NCBI GenBank assembly: GCA_916610825.1
Contig: OU744447.1
Span: forward strand, 20,367,563-20,431,562
DNA: 64,000 nt
Direction: 5' to 3'
DNA from: Haliclystus octoradiatus
Lineage: Eukaryota > Cnidaria > Staurozoa > Stauromedusae > Haliclystidae
The notes under the pieces were generated by a model. That model had not been told where the DNA came from and ran no database searches. It saw nothing but the letters and a program-made list of their open reading frames with translations. Both the position numbers and the translations under genes were made by a program. Below, one piece after another: positions 42,676-56,900 of this stretch; the stretch's first letter is position 1, and each line of letters opens with the position of its first letter.

Positions 42676-45004
42676 ATGGCGCCTGATGAAGGTAATGAAA
42701 ATCAGAAAATACAGCAGGCTGCCTCGAAGCATTGCGTTATTTTCTATGGACCTTATGTATCATGTGGTCGATTGGACTTCAGAACGAATCGTTTGGAAGG
42801 AATTCAAGGTTTTTGTCTATATTCGTACACCGTACGTTTTTGTGTTAATTTCATTTTGACCTTATAATATGATGAATGTATTTTACAGCAATACTGAATG
42901 GCAGAGGACACACATTTGAGCTTTGTAAAGTTGAAGACAGGAATTCAACGAAATTCATTGTCAATGGAGAAGTTATCTATGAATGCAAAATACAAGATTT
43001 AACATTTGGTAAGCAGTAAATTTCTTTAGCAGCTAGATAAGAATTTGGAATGATCGATCAGTCCTGGCTCATCAGTCTATATTCAGTAATACATTGTCTC
43101 TTGTTGCTTTATTCGTCAATAGTTTTTAAAACTTGACAGGCGAAGACCGCCCTTCAATATACATGTGATACATAATTTGTTTTATGATTAAATTTAAACT
43201 AAGAATTAATTTGAATATACTAAACAGTAGTTTGACAGATCTTCATTATTCAGTTTAATTTTGAAAGTTTGTAAATTCTTTGCTGAGACAATGTGTTCAG
43301 GAAGATTGCTCCACGGTCGGATGACACGATTGCAGTATTGATGTTTTGTAATATTTCATTTGGGGCATAATGATGATGATAACTTCAGATTATGGCCTCT
43401 CATATTGTATGTATTTATTTGGTATTTGCAGTAATCGTTAATATCCATATCTACTATAAGCTGTGTACTATATTATACGAAAAGCAAATATCTTGTTTTA
43501 ATCGCCTTAACACGAGGGATTCTAGATCAGCTCAAGAAGACGTTTACTCTTGCAATCGATTAGTAAACAATAATAATCGACGTGGAGGTTTTATTATTAA
43601 TTTATTTTACAGTGATACAGGGCCCCAATGTTAGCTTCCATATTTTTGGTATAAGGGGACGTTCAGAGAGTACCCTTTTCAAAGTTCAGAAGAAAATGTT
43701 TAGGGTAGACTTTACAAGAAATATTTTTCGAGGTTTAAATTTCATTATAACCTAGTATAATTGTTTTTTAACCACATTTAAATGATTTCTTTTTGCTCAA
43801 ATTTATTCTCATTTTTTTATGTCCTTTAAAAAATATTTGGAAGATCTTTTTCTTGACCTGAACCATTTTTGTGGTTATCCTTCCAAAGCACTATTTGATT
43901 AACGCCGTCGAAGTGCAATGGAAGCTACTCCCATGACGAGGAATTGATAAATGAAGACATATTTTAATATTGTACTATGAGCTATGAGTATAAATTATCA
44001 CTGATCAGCATAGACATTAAACTTACAAAAATAAAGCATCATTCAAACAGACATCTTGGCACAAAACCTTAAATGATACATCAACCCTGTCAAAAGCGAT
44101 AGTTCAGAGTCTCCAGCGTGGGTTCACTGGTTAAGAATTGCATTACGTATCGTATCTGATATGGTTCGTTTAATACGTATACTGAGACAGAAGTCTAAAA
44201 TTCTACAAAGTTCTAAATCGTAACATGTTTTATGATGGTTACTACGGACCTGTTAAGCGGCATGCATTGAGAATCTGTTTCAGTTAAGCAAGAAATTACA
44301 CGTTGTTTTTGTTTGTAAGATTCCTGAAGATCACTGCACATTTTCAGAGATAAAAGTTGATGAACAATACGCTATGCATATTGCATGTGACCTCAGCTTA
44401 ATCCAAAATATAATTTATTAATTTTTGGCGGGAAAATCGGAGAAGACAGATGCAATGTTTGATAGTGTGTAATACTTTTCAAATAGCATATATTATTACA
44501 ATACTATTTGTATATAATATGTTTCGTGAGTGATGTACCCTATTGCTATATATAATTGTTTCCTATATAATCAGTTGTGGCGGTCCTTTCTCGTTAAAAA
44601 GCATCCTCTAATTGTTACACATCTGAACATTGCTTGATGGTTCATTTGGAGGTCCATTCAATTATTTTTAAAATCCCTGGTACATGTTCATAAGAAGCAG
44701 ACAGCCCAACATGTGGGCGTTTAGTGTTCTAGAGGCCACATTATAGCTATATCCACTGCATACAACTTGTATAGGATACTTGAGTCACAATATGGTCAAC
44801 CAATTCAATTCAATAACGTTTTAACTAAACATATATATACAATCTCATAATTATTCAAGAATAGCTTCATTTGGAATAATATTATTACAGCTTCTATATA
44901 CTATATAATTCTTGAATTACTGTCTTACATATTTTACAGGTGGCGACGGCAGACTTGATCCATTATGTCTTGAGATTGCTTTGCGCGTCGAAAGAGCCTA
45001 TTGA
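42676..45004 (+). CDS. UPF0728 protein, C10orf53 homologue (3 exons, 105 aa)
   Basis: Small conserved metazoan protein of unknown function (the UPF0728 family, human C10orf53). Exons: 42676-42808, 42889-43008, 44940-45004, giving 318 nt including TGA; both introns are phase 1 with GT-AG ends. Family landmarks are VIFYGPYVSCG near the N-terminus, RLEGIQAILNGRGHTFEL across the first junction, FIVNGEVIYECKIQDLTFGG across the second, and the terminal DGRLDPLCLEIALRVERAY. The usual family length is about 90 residues; the extra N-terminal 20 are polar. The start at 42676 (AAAATGG context) is preferred over an in-frame ATG at 42664. The first intron is only 80 nt with a weak donor (GTTTTT). AATAAA at 45281 is a plausible poly(A) signal. 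Confidence -1.
43628..43935 (+). mobile_element. CCCGGGGGTAACTTCC-family MITE, diverged copy
   Basis: GTTAGCTTCCATATTTTTGG and GAGTACCCTTTTCAAAGTTC at the left; AATGGAAGCTACTCCCATGA at the right, forming inverted ends. About 308 bp, in UPF0728 intron 2. Confidence -1.
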
Positions 45005-47928
45005 ACATTTCTAATTCAAAATCAATGAACTTTAATTACAAATTCAATGACCTTGCTAATTTCCCATGTGATAAATTGTATATTCTACAAAAATGTTTTT
45101 TTTTAATCAATGTATCATATTTTTTAGAAATCGTTATATTCTTTGCGGACTGGAAACACTGCCAACTTAGGTAATTGATAGTTTTCCGGTGTATAAAGCT
45201 TTGTCATATATACTGTAAATGCCAAATAGATAAACACGTGTCTGTATAATCATAGTATAATACAGAACTTAATTATTGAAAATAAAATTGACCACATTAC
45301 TTTCTGTGACATTTCTTATCCGAATCAGTGATCTATGCTGATTTTATCGCTATATCGTATAATTGCAAATATGAAAAATATCCCATGTGCCAATCAAGCA
45401 GCAAAACAACTCAAATCAAAGACCTCTATGTACATTTGACGACTGTTATCAGTGACAACAGAAAGGAGCCACAAGAAACACGCGGTAAACGCCCATTGCC
45501 TCCGCATTTTCTCGATGTTTTGGGATAAACGGTTCAAATTAACAAGGTCGCATCATTTCTCAGCCTATAGACTGTAGATGTCCTATGAGTGGCTGGCAAA
45601 ATCAGAAGGTCAATATGTCTGGCTTTTAACTCTTGCCTCATGGTGGCCACGAAATGAACACTGACTAAGTAATAAACGTCTTTACAGGTGAAATCAAGCG
45701 TCAATATTAACAGCCAATCACATAGATCTTCAGAGCCATGTGATGTAAATGTGCCAATCAAAGAGATTATAGTAATATACTTTGTATTTGAATTACACGC
45801 TGTGGATTCACTTGAATGAACTAGTCTTTGGCCCTATCTGATTGTTTTGCTTGACTCCTACTTAACAGGTAAAAAAACCTTTTTGCTATAGATTGCTCAC
45901 TCGAAACCGCCTATTTTAATACATGTTCAGCGCGCGCGACTGAACTCGAATTTTCTAGGAGTCGCATGAACTCATAACAATAACAAAACATTTATTGTAG
46001 TGGAATTTTACAAAAATTTAACAGCAAATTTTCGAACAACCATCACAAGCCTTATATATAGGTATACTACATGTTTACACTTAAATAAATACACATGCAT
46101 TTTATGCGCCCCTGATTTAGAGATGTTCTAAATTTTGTTCAACCTTGATCAATCAACGACCCATATGGGCTATTTTTGCTCGTGGCATTGATTAGTTACG
46201 TTCTGCAAGTGGACGGTTGCTCTAAACCAAAAGCAAGGTGAGTTGGATAATTAATGTTATTTCTACGAATAAATATTCTGAAATATTAATGATTTCTGTT
46301 AAGTGTACAATCTGATGTAGCATAATTTACGTTTTTATAAGGTCCCAAGAAAGAACTTTTGCTTATGTAACACAGACTCTGTCTGCGGTAATAACACTCT
46401 TCTGATCTCACGGTGAATCCCGAGTCTGAAATAATAGTAATTTTATTGTCAAGTAAGTACAGTAGTAATTTGATTTCATTGACGTGAATAGTTATTATTA
46501 TTATTTAACGATCATTGTCTATATAGCTACTATCTGGCCAATAACAACTAATTACATTATTTAAGGTCATAATTGCAGTTTTGGATGATACTAATCATAG
46601 ACGATTATATTGAGAAATTAAAATAGCCCAATGGCAATGGAAAGATGCTCATTTATTTTTAAATTAACAAATTACATCGCCAATTGGCCATGGGTAACTG
46701 ATCTAAGATCACAGTTGAAGCGTAACTGAGCAATGTCGTATAATATACGTAACGTGAAATACATACAGTCATTTGGTCACCTAATGTCAAATATTTGGCC
46801 TTATCTTTATTGATACACACACCAACATACCGTCACACGACGGTATCCTGCTACCGCCCAGAGAGAATCCTCGAAACGGTCAGGGGTTCCTAAAGTAGCG
46901 GGAATACGAGGATAGACCGCCTGGTACACACAACCTTCCAGTCGGCAAAGATAATCGCTGAAACTGGAATTTGGAATACTGGGAAACTCAAACAGAAATC
47001 TTCCCTCAGTTCAGTTTGACAGTCGACAGCTGGAAGACAATACGAAAACATTTTCAGTTATCAGACTCAATCTCAGTAAACCGATTTCTGCGAAGAGTGA
47101 TCTTTTTATTCTAGCCGAATTTGGAATGTTTGACGATATGTTTGACGATATGTATATATGACGAGATGTTTGACGACTTTGGCTCTGACCAATTTAAAAC
47201 TGGGAATCCAATATTGATACCCCCTACCCCCAAAGAGCCTCCTTAAACACATGAGTCTTTACGATACAAACGGCCATCTCATTTCTGCGATTTGCATTTC
47301 TAGGAAACTGTGTTGGTTTCTCTGTTGCAATCTTTATTACTTTCACTTTGGTATATATATATATACTGGCCCGTCCTGGCCCCTTACTGTACGGATAAAA
47401 AAGTCCCGAAAAAGCATTCCTGCAGCCTCAATTTTATGCTTTTTTGAAACATGTTAGCTTCCAATTGATGGGGATATCTTCTTTTCTAGAATTACTGTTT
47501 GAATTAGTAGTTCCGAACTTCAGAATTCAGTATTAGTAGACACTTACCAAACCTAGGTGCGTAAGCTCGGTTCTTTATTGTGACTATTGCGCAACTCTCA
47601 TGGCCAATTACGACCGCAAAGTACCACGGGTGTGGCACGCTTTCACTTTGGCTTACAAGAAAGCCATCGTACTAGTTTGGCTTGTAGCAAGATGGGGCCA
47701 CAAATAAATGATGGTCTGGACAATCTGGTTAGTATCTAATGCATCGTTCTAGTTCATGATTGATCAAATCATCAATTGTATACTATTTTGCTTGTTCAAG
47801 CTTTGATACTGCTTTTTTTGGTGTGATACCTCCCGATTATGTTGTTGGGAGACTTTTGTTTTGCTAGTTATACTAAGACAGCTCTCCATGTTCCTATTAT
47901 TTGATAAACTCAATTTGTTGCTTTCCAG
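45005..47928. other. Intergenic stretch between UPF0728 and Pumilio
   Basis: Should contain the Pumilio promoter and at least one 5' non-coding exon, since its first coding exon begins at an acceptor; I could not place them. The only structured part is the relatively GC-rich, hairpin-prone block at 46830-46950. Confidence -1.
46830..46950. other. GC-rich hairpin-prone block, unexplained
   Basis: Locally GC-rich inside AT-rich DNA. TACCGTC-ACAC-GACGGTA forms a perfect 7-bp hairpin, CGGTA...TACCG can form an alternative, and ATCCTCG...CGAGGAT form an outer pair. No match to tRNA, 5S or spliceosomal RNA that I can defend. Confidence -1.
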
Positions 47929-50900
47929 GTCTATCAATGAGCCTTTCATGCGTGCTTGGCATGCATGATATTATATGGAATAATAGTGGCCCTAGCTACT
48001 CAAAAAATCATGGTGGTAAATTAGAAATATTAACTGCAATGAGCGCGGCTAGAATTGCAGCAGTTTCTGCCACCGCTACTGGAACAAGTCAAGCTAGTAG
48101 CGGTGCGAACGGTAAAGTTTATCTAAATGGAAATACAGATCAAGCATTAACTACATCTACTGCATCAAATAACGAAATGGGTTTTTTATATTCTGGTAAT
48201 GGTGGTGTGACAAGTGGTTATGTTGTAGATGCTTCGAATGACCCTTCCTATCGTGGGCAATGGAGCATCGGAGAAAATGTAGTAACAAGCGAGGTTAGTG
48301 ATTTTTACAAGGTTTTCGTTGATTATAATTTTTAGGTTTCTTCGAATACATTGCAGTTTTGACAAATGAATCAATTTTTATTCGAGAATAACAATGTTTT
48401 CATTAAAGTTTGGTTTCACCTCCCTGTACAAAAACATTTACATTTATCCGACGAAAAAAAATGGACAGTAGATCATACGAAATTACATAACGGAGAATAA
48501 CCAACTGAGACATCATATACTTTACCCAGGATATTCTGTTCCAATATTTTTCTCTACTGTGTTATTATCCGATTTCTGATGTATACAATAAGTTTGAGTA
48601 AATTTCTAAATTATTTAAAAAGCTGCATGATGGTTGTGTTTTATTATTGAAATTGTGTGAATTACAGCGTTCATTTTGTTGTTTGGTATTGCTTGCTTCA
48701 AATTAAAAAAGCCTCGATTGTTAAAATAAATAAAAACGCAATCCTGAAAATAAGTATCATACATCCCGCCCATAATTCTGTTTTATTTCATTCAGAAGTA
48801 TTTTTTGTTGTTGAGATGATGATAATTTTTGTTCCTATGCAAGTCGGAAATTACGTGTGGAGTTTTGCATATCGCACAGTTTTTTCTACGTTTACACTTC
48901 TATATCACATCTTCGATATTTCTTGAGTTTATCATAAGCTGTTATAACAAGTTTTCAGCCAACCCTTATCAATCATATTATCTCCTAACTGATCAGTTTA
49001 AACAACATATTAATTTTTGTGTTATTGCCACGTAGTCATGTTTGAAAACCACTGTGTTTGATATATTATTTTGAAAGAATACAAATATTTATTGTATAAA
49101 TTATCATAAGATAGACATCATAATATAAATGATGCTATGAATTTGTAAATATTCCATGAAGTTTTAATTTGACCCCTCCTATCTATTTTGTTCATATGTA
49201 ATATGCCACTGCCTGTGGGTCCTTTTCAAGCCTTCTCATCAATCAATTCTTCTCTCTATGAAATTGGCAGTTTTCCAATTCTTGTATCTTCTCTATTTTC
49301 GAAGGGAATGAAAGTTTCTGAAATTGATGGGAAGTTTCAGACTTTAAATTTGAATGAAGAGAACAAAGATCAGCAAACGTTTCAGGAAGTAAGTTCTATG
49401 CCAGACATGTGCTCTTAATCTGTTTACATTCACTATCACACATCTGTCTTCATCTACAACGTTTGTTGTATGACTATATCAAGTGTTACTAGCTAGCTAG
49501 CAAGCAAATGTATTATCTTGAAAATCCCTAATCTATTCATATTTCAATGGAATGTCCACATACATTTTTTGTCAAAGTCCCAGAGAGACTGTCACATATA
49601 ATGTTTAATTCTTTTATTCTTGGTTCATTTCATGGACAGACTTCCTGATTTTGAATTATTGTCCAATCAAATGTATTATATTCTCAGAGAATATTTTTTT
49701 TGCAACAAATGTTTGATATTTCAAGGTTGAAAACATTCAATATGTATTTATAAAACTTTCTCAATATTTACAAATCAACTCTTTTGCAAAGTTTAAATAT
49801 CGCGTCTTGCTAGATATTTTCCTTGCATCAATGAGACTTACGCAATTTCTTGCCCCTTCAAATACATAAAAACTGTATTAAAACCATTAGTTTTCAATAT
49901 TTGTTTCAATAAAAACTTTGATCCAGGGGTGTTCTTTCATTATATTTGCGAAGGCTTAGAGTTGTATAGGGGTGCGACTTTGTAGGATTACAGAATTGGT
50001 TCAAAGCGTAACTGATATTATCTGCATCCTGAAGGCCGTAGGTCCCTTTGTAATTCAATTCTGCTAGGAATTCATCTCTCGTTTTGTACTAATGAGTGAT
50101 CAACTCATGGGTGATCATGATCTTGTGTCGTTGGCACTTTCCTATTCAAATTTAATAACAAACTCGATTGGACTCAGTTTTAATGCAGGCATGTAGGCCT
50201 ACTTCCTTTTTATAGTAGAATATCATTGTTGTCAGCTGGTCTATTCTCTTTTAATCACCTAAAATGTCAATCTCAGTATTTTCTTGAAAGTAATAATTTT
50301 GCTTAACACTTATGCCGCCGCACTGTAAGAGAACTGGGGTACGCCACAGGCCGCGCAAGTTGAGCTCAGCAAGTCGGACAGAAATGCAACGATTATATTT
50401 CGCTTTTTGGGAATGATAGAGATTGTTTTATTACTCGAAACTACATGGTTTGAAATACACCAATGTTATTAATAGTGTGAGGTATTTTTTAATCAAAATA
50501 CATTTGAATGTTTTGTTCTTGGCATTGAATCACTTGGAAATTTCTAGTTTTCTACTAACTAAAATGATAATTTTAATGCAAAACAAATACAAAATATACT
50601 TTTAAGATATTGTTTACTAGCATACTGTCTTCTTAAGATCATAAAATGGTCAAATACATTTTAAATGTTATAAATATTCGTGAAATATTGGTTAAAGAAG
50701 CTGTAAAACACGCATGCATCGAAATCGCCTTGCGATCATAAATACAGATGAAGGTAAACAAATCATCGAACTAAAACATTTTACCTTGAGAAAGTAATGA
50801 ATTTTCCATATAAACAACTCAAACACACATTGGAAAGATATACTTGGAGGATAATTAGCTTTAAATTACGTTTTCTAACGAACTTCTGATGATAACATGG

Positions 50901-53900
50901 TTTCGAAGGACGAACGAAGAATCACCACAATAACAAAACAACGCGCTGTCTTCTCCGGCTTGAAAATACATTTTTTTCATAAAGAGACAACAATAATTAT
51001 GCTCAGAATGACTGCCAGTATGTTCAGGAACAGTTTGATGTAACTGTTATTCTGTTTATGATATGTTTAGTATTTTTAATAAATAAAAAACTGCACCATT
51101 TTGTTTACAACATGCTTCGAAGTGAAATTTCAATGTTCTCTAAATTCATCAGATCATGACCAAATCACGTGAAAAAAGGTTCCCCTGAAAGCTGATTTTC
51201 TATTGGTTAATATGAGCAAAAGAATACGAAGGGGAAGTCCCTTACCAATTGTTTCCGAAGCAATTGAATGACGCGCATTCTGAAAACGAGTATACTCGTG
51301 GACGGCAGCATAAGTGTTAACATCAACGTTATTGTATTGAAAGCTATGAACATGGTCCGACAAAAGTAGGAATCCTGGAATCCTAGATTCCAGAAGGTTA
51401 GAGCAAATTCAGAAGAAAATTAAGATTTTAACGATTTATGGGTCAAACATCAACAAAAAATTCAGAAGAAAGTGTTGAAATGCCTCAAGGATCCCAGAAG
51501 GCTGAACCTTTTGTCGGACCCTGTCTATGAAGTTACCACTGTACCACCAGTGTGCAATAAAATATATCATATATGATCATATCTTATTAATGTGGATATT
51601 AATCAAGGTCCCGTACAAGGTTCAGCCTTCTGTATCCTTCTAGAGGCTTTTTAACATTTTCTTTTGAATTTCTTGTTGATGTTTGACCAATTAAATCCAT
51701 AAAGATTCAAATTTACTTCTGAATTTGCTGTAGCCTTTCAGAATCTAGGATTCCAGGATTCCTGCTTTTGTCAGGTCCCGATATAAATTGATTATAAAAA
51801 TGTTCTAAAAAACTCAACCTTTTTGCTTGCTTCTTCAGATAATCCCCTCCGCTAAGAAACTTTGGGACAACAATGCTGACGGAGAAAAATTGCAAGCATC
51901 TAAAGGTATTTTCTTCCAAGACCAATGGCAAGAAAATGCAGGTTGGGGAAATTCAGAAAGTAATGATGCTAGCAAATCAGAACATGCCATATCAAACCCA
52001 ATTATGATGAAACAGCGCCCTAGCCAATCTGGTTATACTGGCCCAGAAGGTATGGTTTCACCACGATCTGCTGACGGTAATCTTGGTGTGTGCATGGTTG
52101 AATATGTCCTTGCTTCATCACCCGGTGGCACAGATTTAGAAAGTCGCATGAAATCAATCAATGGAGATATGGTATGTATCTTTGCAGTACGGATGTACTG
52201 AGATTCTGATAAATTTTTTGCTGAATGTTGGTATTTTGGTTTGATTGACATTTTAGCATTTGTATTTGCCTTTATATTTCTTTGTGATATAGTTTTGTTA
52301 AATATTGTTTGGAATCCATTCAAAATTTTCTGCTGATGCCACTTGTTTGAATTGTTTTGATCACAGTGATCTCACTTTGTTTGTTGATCCCATGTTCATG
52401 ATTTGATCATTGTTTGATCATAATTTTTTACTGATTGATTTTAGGTCGAACGTACTGACCTTGGCAGAGTTGCAGAGCAGCCAAGAAATGAGATTGGATA
52501 TAATGATGAAAATATACTAAAAAGAGCTGCATCTGATGGTGCTTTACACAGTGACAACCAACAGCAAGTACCTGTTAGTGCTCCTGTGTCAGTTGACGAT
52601 GAAGGAGTAATGTTCAGGTAATATTTTAACAATACATAAAAATGTTTTGATTAGATTATCTTTAAGTTGCTTTGACATGAACACCACTATGTCAATCTAT
52701 GAAAAGAGAAATATATATAGTCATGATGATAATATGGAGCAATGTAACATACCTGCATCTGAATAATTTGACATATTCTCCATGTGATTTGTATGTGTTT
52801 TAATCAGTGCCCAAATAACTCAGCCTTGTTTATTCATTATGATATGCTTTGAATTCCAGCCGAACTCCTGGAAGTCGTCAGCCATCACCTAATCCTGCTA
52901 CACAACAAATTCAGGATGCAGGCATAATGATATTGGGTGGTCAGCAGACAGTCAATTCAAGTAAAACAGGATCAACAACATCAATTGCAAGTGACGATCA
53001 AGTTATTTCACCTGTTCATTTTGCTGTGACATCAGCTAATGAAAATGTATCACTGGGAATTGAAAATTTGCAATACAATTTTCCAGGTGTACAACAAAGT
53101 ATGAATAACATACCTAATCAAAATTTTGCAGCTACATCTGAACAATTGAATCAAATACCCCAATCACAGCATCAAGCTATGATACAGCAGGCCCAGCATC
53201 AGCAACAACAGCAACAACAACAGCAGCAACAGCCTCAGATTTTATACAGTCCTGCGCAACAGCAACCTGTTGGTGTCACCCTTACATCCAATCCGTATTT
53301 TGTTACTAACCCAGGCAATCAAGATCCATATGGTAATAATGGTCTATCTGTTTTAAATGCTAATAACCAACAGCCTGTTATGCATCCACAGTATGCTACT
53401 CCTTATGGAATACAATCATGGATGTATGCTGGTGGTAATAACAACCCGTTCTTACAGCAATCAGGTGCTCTTCAACAATCTCAACAACTTAGTCATTCAC
53501 CTACAAACACTGGCAGACCTGGTGATAATATGAATCTTGGTCAACAAGTTAATAATCAAGGTTATCAGGTTATTCAAGGACCGCTAAGTATTCCTGCTGG
53601 TGCAACTTTCTATGACCAGCAAGGCAATCCTGTTATTATCAATGGACGTGTTGCTGGACCTCTAACAAATCAACTTGGTCAGCAAGTACGCATGGTGTCA
53701 CCTATGATGCTCAACGCAGGGACACCAACTAATGGTCAAAATCCAGCTCTGCAATTGTTTGGACAATCCCAGCAGCAGCAACAACAACAACAACAAGCTC
53801 AACAAGTTTCCCAGCAACAGCGGCAAGCTGCACCCTTAAATATTGGTTATTTATCTGGTGGTGTCAATCAAGTTGGTGCACCAAGTGGTGTCTCAGGCAT

Positions 53901-56900
53901 GAGTGTTCAAAATGGAGGTCAAGTTGGTGTTATTGGTGGTCATTTGCAATCATCAAACGGAACATCAATGCCTACCAACCCTGGTGCACGTGATCAATTA
54001 GGCCCTCTTGATCCTAAACGACAAATGTTTCCAGGTGGCATGGGATCTTTCAATTCACTGACAGTGAATACCCCTCTTGCTAATACCCTTCATGTTGAAG
54101 ATCTTAATACATCTCCATTACATAATCAACAATCGTTCAATATTGGTAGTCCTGTCAACAGTAGTAGGTTGTCTGCCTACATGAATCTCATGAACTCATC
54201 CGAAAGAAAATTCAGAGGATCGAGTGGTGTTAATAATATGCCTCCTTCTGGTCCTGGATTTGCAACATCTCCTGGGACGCCAACATCAGGAATGTACCGG
54301 CGACAAGGAAGGGATTCAACAAGGAGCCGATTGCTTGAAGATTTCCGAAACAATAGATATCCTAATTTACAGTTAAGAGATCTTGCAAGTCACATTGTGG
54401 AATTCTCACAAGATCAACATGGTTCAAGGTTTATCCAGCAGAAGCTAGAAAGAGCTACAGCAATTGAGAAGACATTTGTTTTTAATGAAATTCATGGCTC
54501 TGCATATAACTTAATGACTGATGTGTTTGGAAATTATGTTATTCAAAAATTCTTCGAATTTGGATCTGCTGAACAAAAGCTGCTGTTGGCACAACGTATC
54601 AAAGGCCATGTCCTTCTTCTTGCACTTCAAATGTATGGATGTAGAGTTATTCAAAAGGCATTGGAATCAATCCCAAATGGCATCCAGGTAATTCTTGTTT
54701 ATTGCTATATTATCAAGTAATAGTCGACTATTTAGTCCAATATTTCCACATGTGATTGAATTTCAGCTTTATGAGTTGACTGCCTTCAATCTGTGTTAGG
54801 GTTAGGGTTATATTGGTTAGTATAGTCACCTCACTTAATATCCCCCAAACAGACCTTTTCTATGCTATACACTCCATAAACTCTCATATTTATACGTTAC
54901 TTGAATATATATTTCACATGATTTGACTGTAGCTGGCATCTATATGGAAATCAAGTTCATTTATTGTTTTCCTCCAATCATAAAGTTATTTGGAAAAAAT
55001 ACTGAAACTGATTTTATTAAGAAATCAAATTAGGAACGGATCCAGAACGGATCCAACATGTTCGCTATCCCTCAAATGGAATTATTAATTAATCAATTGT
55101 TTTCATTTCCCCTCCAGAATGAACTGGTTCGTGAACTGGATGGTCATGTTTTGAAGTGTGTCAAAGATCAAAATGGCAATCATGTTGTCCAGAAGTGTAT
55201 TGAATGTGTTGATGCACAACACTTACAGTTTATAATCGATGCCTTTCGAGGCCAGGTAAGATTTCTCAGATCCAACACTTATAGTTCCGTCAGTCTAATT
55301 ACAGTTATTTGCATTTTGGAAGACGCAGTCTTCTGCTGAAGCATGATATGATGTTTCTTAGCTTTGACAGCTCATGGGCTCAAATCTGCTTGTGCCAAAT
55401 ACATAATTTTGTCAATTTTAATATTGATGTATGGCACTATGTTTGATGGTAGCTCTTATTAATGATTAATTCTGCTGTTTTTAGTAGTATAAGCATCACT
55501 TTTACTTACAATACTACTGACTGCTATTTATTCTTTACATTTCAGAATTGACATGACACTACTTACAACCAATTACTGCTGTACAAACATTACTGACTCG
55601 TTTTCTTTTCACTGTTAACATAACTGATGTATGGTGATGTACAGCGCCAGATTAAGATTTCAGGGCCCCTAAGCACTCTCTTTTGCTGTTTGTATTAACT
55701 TTACACTATTAACACAATCTCGAATGATATGATGAAAACATAATTTGTTGAATGCTTACTTTTGAAAACTATTTTTCTAATTGTTACTATTTGATTAGCA
55801 TTTAATATACTATTCAAATCAGTAGAAGGTTAACCACAAAGGGCCCCATTCTCATTATAATTGATTATTGAATTCCTACATTAATTTAAACTTTTAAAAT
55901 AGTAAAATCTTACAAATTGACTTTTTTTTCAAAGGGCCCTTCAAAAACGAAGGGCCCTAAGCTGAAGCTTATTTAGCTTACGGGTTAATCCAGCGCTGGT
56001 GATGTATTACACCAAAGTGTAATCAAGCTATACTTTTTATAAGGGCATTATATTGAGGATTCCATATTGGAACAGTAAACACAATAGTTCAAGGTGAATG
56101 ACGATTTTCCAATAATCAAACAGCACATAACTTCGACCAATTGATCAAACTGCCTTTCCCCATTTGCATTTGGCAGTCAATTTATTTGAGATTAAAAGCT
56201 ATATCTGAGAAATACACAGCTGTTGGACTTACAATTTGTTTTTGTGGGGACCTTGTTTGTTCAGCCCTCTTAAATAATATCTGCATTGTTACTGTTTTGT
56301 AGACAGAATGTCTGTTTTTCTGCCTCCCCGTTTCATAATTATTAATATAATCACGAAGAGGCAAACGGTACCAGCAGCATAGCCAGCATCCTAATCAATC
56401 ATAAAATATCTTCAATTCATTCAAAAGCTTGTTTTGAGAGGGAGGAGAAATAGCACAGTGATAGGACAACCAAAAGTAACTGCTTGCCAACTCAAATTGA
56501 TACATCCTATGCGAGAATGAATTGTATTCTTCTGTACCTTAAATAATACCATAGTCTAATTGTAACATAAAAAAGTTTAAAAAAATTTCGGCTTTATGAT
56601 AAATATTTTGTGTCAAATCAATGTTCAGACAAAAGTCAATATCAACTAAATTGTTCCTTTTTTATTTCAACGACGTTTTGATGAATTTGAACTAGGGATG
56701 CACCAAAATGCGTTTCGGCCATCACCAAAATAATACAGGTTCGGTGTTTTGACCGAATTTTTGGTTTAATTTCGGGTGATTATTGTTTCCCTTGTTTTGC
56801 ATTTTCCAAACGAACTCTGAGTTAAGCCGTTTATATGTTACATTGGAATGCCAACATTTTTTGAAATCAAAGTAACTAGCTAATTAATGATTTTCCTGGT

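Noticed and set aside
44115..44180. Possible tRNA-like A-box and B-box pair
   Set aside because: The A-box TGGGTTCACTGG is plausible, but the B-box region GGTTCGTTTAA breaks the consensus and no cloverleaf can be drawn.
48657..49035. Overlapping plus-strand frames in Pumilio intron 2 that look hydrophobic
   Set aside because: Phe/Ile/Tyr-rich translation is expected of T-rich intron DNA. No conserved Pumilio exon is missing here, because exons 1 and 2 join in phase without it.
54797..54812. TTAGGG-like string (GTTAGGGTTAGGGTTA) suggesting an interstitial telomere
   Set aside because: Only two to three units; too short to distinguish from chance in this composition.
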